A DNA stretch of 32,520 nucleotides from Thermovorax subterraneus (GTDB taxonomy: Bacteria; Bacillota; Thermosediminibacteria; Thermosediminibacterales; Thermosediminibacteraceae): positions 1-32,520 of the forward strand of contig JAKIHM010000027.1 of assembly GCA_021608145.1 (NCBI GenBank). Direction: 5' to 3'. The notes under the pieces were generated by a model that saw nothing but the letters and a program-made list of their open reading frames with translations, did not search any database and was not told where the DNA came from. Below, one piece after another: positions 26,815-32,520 of the stretch. Each line of letters begins with the position of its first letter. Position 1 is the stretch's first letter. The position numbers were made by a program, and so were the translations under genes.

Positions 26815-28371
26815 ATGATAAGGCGGGCATTGATTTCGGTTTCCGACAAAACCGGTGTTGTAGAATTTGCAAAGGCATTGAAGGAGCTTGGGGTCGAGAT
26901 AATTTCTACCGGCGGAACTGCGAAGCTCCTTTCGGAAAGCGGCGTAGAGGTTATTCCCGTCGCGGAAGTTACAGGTTTTCCGGAAATTTTGGACGGCAGG
27001 GTTAAAACCCTTCATCCCAAAATTCACGGCGGGTTGCTGGGATTGAGAGAAAGCGAAGTTCACTTAAAGCAAATGAAGGAGCTCGGTATAGAGCCGATAG
27101 ATTTGGTGGCTGTCAACCTTTATCCGTTCAAACAGACCATCGAAAAACCTGGAGTTACATTCGAAGAGGCCATTGAAAATATAGACATCGGCGGTCCTGC
27201 CATGCTCCGCTCTGCGGCGAAAAATCATGAAAACGTGATAGTTATATGCGATCCCGAAGATTACAAAGTAGTGCTGGAAGAGCTTAAAAGTAAAGATGAT
27301 GTGAGTAGGGAACTGAGAAGAAGACTCGCGCTCAAGGTTTTCGAGCATACTGCTCATTACGACGCCATGATTTCCGATTATTTGAGAAGGACTGTTTTGG
27401 CAGAGGAAACTCAAGAAAAAGATATCTTTCCTAAAAACCTCACACTGACATTTGAAAAAGTCCAGGACCTCCGCTACGGCGAAAATCCACATCAAAAGGC
27501 AGCCTTTTACAGGGAAATGGGGGATATATCGGGCACCATCGCCGGGGCAAGAAAGCTTTCGGGAAAAGAGCTTTCATTCAACAACATAAACGATGTCGAT
27601 GCGGCATTGTCACTGGTGTTGGAATTTGACGAGCCCTGTGCGGTTGCCATAAAGCACACCAATCCCTGTGCCGTGGCGTGCGGCAGAGATTTGCACGAGG
27701 CATTTTTAAAGGCCTATGAAGCGGATCCTGTTTCGATTTTCGGGGGGATAGTAGCATTAAATCGAACGGTGGATGTAAAAACCGCAGAAGAACTTTCTAA
27801 GATATTCCTAGAGATAGTGATAGCGCCGGGATTCGAGCCGGATGCATTAGAATTACTAAAAGCGAAAAAGAACTTGAGACTTCTCGAAGTCGAGATGAAA
27901 GGTAGAAAATATACACGATGGGACTTAAAGAGGGTAAGCGGCGGAATTTTAGTGCAGGAACCAGATGTAAAAGACTTCAACGAAAAGGACCTCAAAGTGG
28001 TGACGAGAAGGGCTCCTACCCCGGAGGAAATGAAAGATCTGCTATTTGCGTGGAAAGTAGTAAAGCACGTAAAATCAAATGCGATAGTCCTTGCAAAAGA
28101 TAAAGTTACGGTCGGAATAGGGATGGGTCAGGTCAACAGATTATGGCCTACCCAGCAAAGCATAGCATGGGCAAAGGATAAGGCAAAAGGTGCAGTTCTG
28201 GCCTCCGACGCTTTCTTCCCATTTTCGGACGTTGTAGAGACTGCAGCGGCGGCTGGAATTACCGCTATAATCCAGCCCGGCGGATCCGTCCGCGATGAGG
28301 ACTCTATAAAAACTGCCGATGAAAATGGAATAGCCATGGTCTTTACAGGGATAAGACACTTCAGGCATTAA
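26815..28371 (+). CDS. purH: bifunctional AICAR transformylase / IMP cyclohydrolase
   Basis: The 518-residue product performs the last two steps to IMP. The N-terminal cyclohydrolase domain (to about residue 195) has the methylglyoxal-synthase-like fold with [10 protein letters not shown] and [15 protein letters not shown]. The C-terminal transformylase has [13 protein letters not shown], the catalytic Lys-His of [11 protein letters not shown], and [12 protein letters not shown]. The ATG lies behind GGAGG. Confidence 0.97.
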   Translation: MIRRALISVSDKTGVVEFAKALKELGVEIISTGGTAKLLSESGVEVIPVAEVTGFPEILDGRVKTLHPKIHGGLLGLRESEVHLKQMKELGIEPIDLVAVNLYPFKQTIEKPGVTFEEAIENIDIGGPAMLRSAAKNHENVIVICDPEDYKVVLEELKSKDDVSRELRRRLALKVFEHTAHYDAMISDYLRRTVLAEETQEKDIFPKNLTLTFEKVQDLRYGENPHQKAAFYREMGDISGTIAGARKLSGKELSFNNINDVDAALSLVLEFDEPCAVAIKHTNPCAVACGRDLHEAFLKAYEADPVSIFGGIVALNRTVDVKTAEELSKIFLEIVIAPGFEPDALELLKAKKNLRLLEVEMKGRKYTRWDLKRVSGGILVQEPDVKDFNEKDLKVVTRRAPTPEEMKDLLFAWKVVKHVKSNAIVLAKDKVTVGIGMGQVNRLWPTQQSIAWAKDKAKGAVLASDAFFPFSDVVETAAAAGITAIIQPGGSVRDEDSIKTADENGIAMVFTGIRHFRH

Positions 28372-28386
28372 AAGGGAGGAAAGTCT

Positions 28387-29646
28387 ATGAAAGTACTTGT
28401 AGTTGGCGGCGGGGGAAGAGAACATGCCCTTGTCTGGAAGATAGCCCAGAGCCCTTTTGTAAAAAAGATATATTCGGCTCCCGGCAATGCAGGCATTTCG
28501 GAACTTGCAGAATGCGTGGACATTAAAGCCGAAGATATCGAAAAAATTGCAGATTTTGCAGAAAAGGAAGGCATAGACCTTACTGTAGTAGGACCTGAAG
28601 CGCCGCTGGTGGAGGGCATCGTCGACGAGTTCGAAAAAAGAAAGCTCAAGATATTCGGACCGAATAAAGCAGCAGCCCAAATCGAAGGGAGCAAGGTTTT
28701 TGCGAAAAATCTCATGAAAAAATACGGTATACCTACTGCAGAATACGAGGTTTTTGACGATTATGAAAAAGCCCTCCGCTACGTGGAAGATTCCAAAATG
28801 CCCATTGTGGTGAAGGCAGAAGGCCTTGCGGCCGGAAAAGGGGTCGTGGTGGCAAGGACAAGAGAAGAAGCAAAAAGTGCTGTTAAGGCAATGATGAAGG
28901 ATGGAGTTTTCGGAAAGGCCGGCAGGCGTATAGTTATTGAAGAATTTCTAGAGGGCCGCGAAGTGACCGTAATGGCTTTTTGCGATGGTAAAACCGCAAA
29001 AATTATGGAGAGCAGTAGGGATTACAAAAGGGTTTTTGATGGGGATGAAGGCCCCAATACGGGGGGTATGGGAGCCGTTTCACCTGCATACTATTACACA
29101 GATGATGTTTCGGAATACGTGAGAGAAAATATAATCCGAAAAACTCTCGAAGCCATAGAAAAGGAAGGTGCTCCATTTAAAGGAGTGCTCTATGCAGGCC
29201 TCATGTTGACTTCGAAAGGGCCGAAGGTTCTTGAGTTTAACTGCCGCTTTGGCGATCCCGAAACCCAGTCGGTTTTGCCGAGGCTAAATACCGACATTGT
29301 GGAGATAATTGTCAAGGCTTTGGAGGGAAGGCTTTCCGAAACCGACATTGAATGGAGCAAGGAGAAGGCGGTCTGCGTAGTCCTCGCATCAGGGGGTTAT
29401 CCCGGTGCTTTTGAAAAAGGAAAGGAAGTAACAGGAATAGAGGACGCGGAAAAAGAAGGAGCCGTCGTTTTTCATGCCGGGACGGCTTTAAAAGACGAGA
29501 AAGTGGTTACCGCTGGCGGAAGGGTACTGGGTGTCACCGCTTTGGGCAAGACCGAAGAAGAGGCAAGAGACAACGCGTACAGGGCGGCATCGAAGATTTA
29601 CTTTGATGGAATGCACTTTAGGAAGGATATAGGACTTACATCTTAA
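28387..29646 (+). CDS. purD: phosphoribosylamine-glycine ligase (GAR synthetase)
   Basis: The 419-residue ATP-grasp enzyme joins glycine to phosphoribosylamine, the second pathway step. It opens with VLVVGGGGREHALVWK and has VVKAEGLAAGKGVVVA, GPNTGGMGAVSPAYY and LEFNCRFGDPETQSVLPRL. It is the last gene of the operon, followed by the terminator structure at 29661-29768. Confidence 0.97.
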   Translation: MKVLVVGGGGREHALVWKIAQSPFVKKIYSAPGNAGISELAECVDIKAEDIEKIADFAEKEGIDLTVVGPEAPLVEGIVDEFEKRKLKIFGPNKAAAQIEGSKVFAKNLMKKYGIPTAEYEVFDDYEKALRYVEDSKMPIVVKAEGLAAGKGVVVARTREEAKSAVKAMMKDGVFGKAGRRIVIEEFLEGREVTVMAFCDGKTAKIMESSRDYKRVFDGDEGPNTGGMGAVSPAYYYTDDVSEYVRENIIRKTLEAIEKEGAPFKGVLYAGLMLTSKGPKVLEFNCRFGDPETQSVLPRLNTDIVEIIVKALEGRLSETDIEWSKEKAVCVVLASGGYPGAFEKGKEVTGIEDAEKEGAVVFHAGTALKDEKVVTAGGRVLGVTALGKTEEEARDNAYRAASKIYFDGMHFRKDIGLTS

Positions 29647-29660
29647 AAAATTAAAAAAAG

Positions 29661-29768
29661 AAGCCCCAAGAGGGAGATATGCTCCCTTGTAACAAAAGTT
29701 TTTGTTATTTCAACTGTCTATTATTTACTATGGGAGCTATCATAAGTTATACCCAGTTGGGGCTTTTT
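29661..29768. terminator. bidirectional terminator enclosing an elaborate branched structure
   Basis: AAGCCCCAA (29661-29669) pairs with TTGGGGCTT (29757-29765), with a T run after it on the plus strand and another on the minus strand. It therefore can end both purD and the converging phosphoesterase gene. Instead of a short loop, the stem holds about 87 nt with further hairpins: AGGGAG/CTCCCT (29671-29687), TAACAAA/TTTGTTA (29690-29707) and ACTATG/CATAAGT (29727-29747). Confidence 0.6.
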
Positions 29769-29774
29769 CTCTTT

Positions 29775-30323
29775 TCATTTGAGACTTACAGACTTTATGG
29801 ATTGACCTGTATTCAAGTCTATGAGATGGACTTCATTGCCATCTATCAATCCAGCCGATGGAATACCATCTTTAGGGAGTGAGCACGAGCCGGGATTTAC
29901 GTGCAGAAGTCCCGGCATGTTTTTTATATCCTTCACGTGCGTATGTCCGGTGACCAGTATATCTACCTTCCACTTCATTGCAAGCTCTTCAAGAGCTTTT
30001 TCCTCCATATCATGGCCATGGGTCAAAAGGAGCTTTTTACCGTCAAAGCAGAGCATCGAATACGGCGACTGAAGCGGAACGGAAATGAGCATCTGATCGA
30101 TAGGGGCATCGCAGTTGCCGGCAGATATGAGCATCGGAGTTTGTACGCTATTTATAATTTCCGATAGTTCTTTCGGATTATAACCTTCCGGCAGGGGATT
30201 TCGGGGACCGTGGTACAGCACATCTCCGGCGTGGAGTATGATATCGCACCGGCCTAAAATTTCCAGAGCTTTCCTGAAAGCAGTAGAACTCCCGTGGGTA
30301 TCGCTGATAATGCCTATTCGCAT
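29775..30323 (-). CDS. yfcE: YfcE-type metallophosphodiesterase
   Basis: The 182-residue product closely follows the pattern of E. coli YfcE. Metal ligands appear in ISDTHG, LHAGDVLYHGPRNPLPEGYNP, SAGNCDAPIDQM, LTHGHD and VTGHTHVK. YfcE-like enzymes are manganese-dependent phosphodiesterases with unclear physiological substrates. The ATG at 30323 has an AGGA site about 7 nt upstream. The region upstream is taken over by the 3' end of the IS607-type element, so its native promoter may have been displaced. Confidence 0.92.
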   Translation of the reverse strand: MRIGIISDTHGSSTAFRKALEILGRCDIILHAGDVLYHGPRNPLPEGYNPKELSEIINSVQTPMLISAGNCDAPIDQMLISVPLQSPYSMLCFDGKKLLLTHGHDMEEKALEELAMKWKVDILVTGHTHVKDIKNMPGLLHVNPGSCSLPKDGIPSAGLIDGNEVHLIDLNTGQSIKSVSLK

Positions 30324-30644
30324 AAACTTCCTGGTTCAAAAAACTTGACTGTTTTTATCTCCAGCCAAGCCGGCCCCCAGACCAGGTTTTCGCCTCCTTT
30401 CCAGATATTTGATTTGCCCTCCAAGGGGCAGGGCGACAGGGGGCCTCGGCCCGGGAGTCCCACCCGGAACCCGGACGGAGAGGTTATCCCCTCCCGTACC
30501 CCAGACTCGCCCGCACGGACTGACGGAGTGTCTTTCAACACCCGCAGGCCAGAGTTGACCGGAGTAAAGGCGGTGTGCTCTCACCGCCGCCCGAGCCGTC
30601 CTGTTAGGACGCCTACCGGTTTGTCCGATACCGGCTAAACGGGG
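30324..30644 (-). ncRNA. hairpin-rich 3' region of the IS607-type element, candidate omega RNA and right end
   Basis: This 321-bp gene-free stretch follows the tnpB stop on the minus strand and is GC-rich with dense inverted repeats: CCGGT/ACCGG (30616-30634), CGTCCT/AGGACG (30597-30611), GGCGGTG/CACCGCC (30569-30588), a 6-bp stem at 30526-30543, a 7-bp stem at 30477-30494, CCGGG/CCCGG (30451-30467) and GGGC/GCCC (30441-30452). TnpB guide RNAs are known to come from the 3' end of tnpB and the element's right end, so position and structure fit an omega RNA. The exact right end, and hence the guide, cannot be fixed here because the partner end is outside the window. The last 30 or so bases hold the yfcE ribosome site. 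Confidence 0.55.
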
Positions 30645-32333
30645 TCACCGTAAGGACAGGGCAAGCTTTTTGAGGTCATGCCAGACGGAATAATACGCCT
30701 CCTGCTGCCACCGGGCAAGCCCGTTGTGCAGCAGGAGCTTCCCCTCCAGCCGCCTCAAGCAATCCCTGACCCTGCGGGTCATCCCTCTTCCTTCCCTCGG
30801 TGTAGTAGGATCGACCTTGTAGGTCAGGTTTTGCTTGATTTGGACTACCAGTTGTTTAAGCTCTTTCGTTACCCGTTCCTTAAAGCCCATCGCCCGGCGG
30901 CCAATAACCAATGCCGCCGCACAGTGCACCGGAACGGCGTAACACTCCATATACTTCCAGTAGCCTATGGTGGACGTGTGCCGGGCAGATACGAGCTTAA
31001 AGGGCACTCCTTCCTTGACAGCCCGCCGGTACATGGCTTCTACCATTTTTGTAAAGGGAAAGTTTGAAGCCATTCGGTTAAACTTTTTGTTGGTATCCAG
31101 CCTGTCTTTGCCGAAATCCAGGTCCTCCAGGACTATGGGTTTGCCCAGGGAGAAAGCCACGTCAGTGATTACCCTAGCTAAAACGCCTATCAGATAGTCC
31201 CTCCGGAAGCCACAAGCATAGGCTAAGTCGGGTATCCTAATGTAGAGAAAACCGTCCGGGTAAGTGATAACCTGAAACTCTCCCTCATACTTGCCCAGGT
31301 TGCCAGGGTAAGGGATATTAAAATCTTCCGACCACGGCTCAGGCTGGCCTAAAGCACTTACATTGCATAAGGCTATCCCGTCAGGATTGATGTCCAGGGC
31401 TATACAACCTTTAGTAAAGTCGGGTTCCTTCATCCCGCCAAGGTCGAACGTCAGGTGCACTATATAGCGGTCCTGCGGGGTGCGGACCAGCTCTACTGTG
31501 TAGGGCAGCTTCATAGCTAGCCATATCCGCACCAGGTCCCGGTGCTTCTCCGGAAGCCACAATCTCCCTTCTACTCTGGGGGCTTTGCTCATCTTCGGGC
31601 GGCCATGTTTATCCGTGCCTGTCTGTTGGGAAAGGTGGGATATGGATACTGCGAGGCGGAAATCTCGCCCGTCAAAGGATACCTTAATGTTAGGGTTACC
31701 GCCTTTTGTCTCGTCTCCCCGGGAGTAAAGGCGGTTTTTGCGGGATGCTCGCCACTCCTCCAGCGTGGCCCGCCCCTTGCAGACCTTTTCCCATAGCTTT
31801 CTTCCGCCAAAGACTACCTTTGGTATCGTGCCATTCTCCCGGTAAGCCTCAAGCTCGGCTAGCTTCTTCTCTAAAGACGCTACCCGGTTGTTCCGTCCCT
31901 TGACTGCCATGCGGAGTTTTTCAACAATATCCGGGGCATCGCCTTTCCTCTCTGCTTTCACCAACTTTCTCATGGCTGTGCTTAGTTTCTTCCTCGCCCG
32001 GCGTAGCTTGTTTTCCGTCTCCTCAATCTCCAGCTCCAGCAGCTCTTTTTGGGAGTCCAGCACGGCCTGTGCCCTAAGCCTTGCATCGTCTACGTAGCGG
32101 GAGTTGATTCCGAAAAGATCTTGCCCCAATTTCTTTATTTCATCGCGGGATGCACCCTCTAGTAGCCGGTTGAAGGCCCATCTCTGGCAGGCACAGAAGA
32201 GGCGCATCTCCGTCTCAAGAGGGTCTTCCTCTCCACGGCTCCATTTCTGTGAGCGGAAGGCCGGGTAAACTTCCGGAAAGAACTCTCCACAAACTGTCAT
32301 GCTAAATTTGTCCTTCTTGTGTTTCTTCGGCAT
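30645..32333 (-). CDS. tnpB: TnpB-related protein of IS607-type element, long form with altered third RuvC residue
   Basis: The 562-residue product is homologous to the protein at 1-1195 (shared FNRLLEG, INSRYVDDA, VVFGGRKLWEK, RLYSRGD). It has the RuvC-like Asp314 in IALDINPDGIAL and Glu403 in IVLEDLDF. At the third acidic position it has His470 (VHCAAALVIGRRAMG) where the relative has Asp. The zinc-finger region is missing, as in the relative. A charged coiled coil at about residues 95-165 is an insertion not found in the shorter protein. The C-terminus extends about 80 residues past the core. The start overlaps the end of tnpA by 32 bp; an internal ATG at 32300, 11 codons later and just past the tnpA stop, aligns better with the relative's N-terminus and is a real alternative. 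Confidence 0.8.
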   Translation of the reverse strand: MPKKHKKDKFSMTVCGEFFPEVYPAFRSQKWSRGEEDPLETEMRLFCACQRWAFNRLLEGASRDEIKKLGQDLFGINSRYVDDARLRAQAVLDSQKELLELEIEETENKLRRARKKLSTAMRKLVKAERKGDAPDIVEKLRMAVKGRNNRVASLEKKLAELEAYRENGTIPKVVFGGRKLWEKVCKGRATLEEWRASRKNRLYSRGDETKGGNPNIKVSFDGRDFRLAVSISHLSQQTGTDKHGRPKMSKAPRVEGRLWLPEKHRDLVRIWLAMKLPYTVELVRTPQDRYIVHLTFDLGGMKEPDFTKGCIALDINPDGIALCNVSALGQPEPWSEDFNIPYPGNLGKYEGEFQVITYPDGFLYIRIPDLAYACGFRRDYLIGVLARVITDVAFSLGKPIVLEDLDFGKDRLDTNKKFNRMASNFPFTKMVEAMYRRAVKEGVPFKLVSARHTSTIGYWKYMECYAVPVHCAAALVIGRRAMGFKERVTKELKQLVVQIKQNLTYKVDPTTPREGRGMTRRVRDCLRRLEGKLLLHNGLARWQQEAYYSVWHDLKKLALSLR

Positions 32334-32520
32334 CTCTTATCAGCTCCCGAAAACCCTGCCGGACTTTTCTGCCACCTCTTGCGCCATACAGCTGGGCTGA
32401 AAAAAAAGTCACTACAGCCAGTAAATCCTGGACCAGTTCCGTATGTGCATCTTCAGCCTCCTTCTGCGAGGTGATTTCTATCTCCACACCGCAGTACTTA
32501 AGATGGCGTTCCAAATAGGC
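32302..32520 (-). CDS. tnpA: IS607-type serine recombinase TnpA, C-terminal part only
   Basis: The frame is open to the window edge, giving 72 residues. The segment YCGVEIEITSQ followed by ELVQDLLAVVTFFSAQLYGARGG is characteristic of the C-terminal end of IS607 TnpA, a small serine recombinase with an N-terminal MerR-like DNA-binding domain. That domain and the catalytic Ser lie beyond the window. The end of the gene overlaps tnpB in another frame, which suggests coupled translation. Confidence 0.8.
   Translation of the reverse strand, partial: AYLERHLKYCGVEIEITSQKEAEDAHTELVQDLLAVVTFFSAQLYGARGGRKVRQGFRELIRDAEETQEGQI

Larger units (their letters stand above)
30335..32520 (-). mobile_element. 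IS607-type element (tnpA C-terminus, tnpB, 3' RNA region), cut by window edge
   Basis: The order serine-recombinase TnpA, overlapping TnpB, then a structured 3' end is that of IS607-family elements. Base composition is clearly more GC-rich than the surrounding host genes, indicating recent arrival from a higher-GC donor. The left end lies outside the window; the right boundary near 30335-30420 is approximate. Confidence 0.75.

Noticed and set aside
30336-30584. Overlapping short open frames in the GC-rich region next to yfcE
   Set aside because: They are Gly/Pro/Arg-rich frames running through inverted repeats, with no resemblance to proteins; the structured-RNA reading explains the sequence better.

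Overview
The window reads as chromosomal DNA of a thermophilic, anaerobic, low-to-mid-GC Gram-positive bacterium. Clostridia of the Thermosediminibacter/Thermoanaerobacter sort are my inference from protein style, strong GGAGG ribosome sites, frequent GTG/TTG starts, a guanine riboswitch and sigma-A promoters. No rRNA, tRNA or CRISPR array was seen.

Left part (1-5860). A TnpB-type mobile element, cut by the window edge, has apparently inserted into a glycosyltransferase-like gene, of which only the first 16 codons remain. That stub follows a 733-residue membrane protein with an alkaline-phosphatase-like exterior. Next come two tail-to-tail genes, a YtpB-type (DUF2600) sesquarterpene synthase and a polyprenyl diphosphate synthase, which look like a two-enzyme C35 terpenoid pathway.

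Middle part (5860-17865). A chemoreceptor with a clear promoter and terminator is followed by a LysR regulator. The regulator is divergent from a two-gene unit for an old-yellow-enzyme-type iron-sulfur flavoprotein and an iron-dependent alcohol dehydrogenase; the shared intergenic region holds candidate operators. Convergent to these are a nitroreductase and an AT-rich gene for a protein with an EVE/PUA-like N-terminus and a NucS/RecB-like PD-(D/E)XK nuclease domain, a good candidate for an uncharacterised defence nuclease. Then come a dipeptidase and two base-excision repair enzymes (nfo, nth), and an aminotransferase.

Purine operon (17890-29770). A sigma-A promoter flanked by PurBox-like sites leads into a guanine-type purine riboswitch with a visible terminator/antiterminator switch, then purK-purE-purC-purS-purQ-purL-purF-purM-purN-purH-purD. 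Most junctions overlap or have very short gaps. These genes cover PRPP to IMP except the adenylosuccinate lyase step (purB), which is not here. The operon ends in an unusual bidirectional terminator that encloses about 90 nt of extra structure.

Right part (29775-32520). A YfcE-type phosphoesterase is followed by a GC-rich IS607-type element on the minus strand: the C-terminus of a serine-recombinase TnpA (cut by the window edge), an overlapping TnpB-related gene, and a hairpin-rich 320-bp 3' region that is a good candidate for an omega RNA plus the element's right end.
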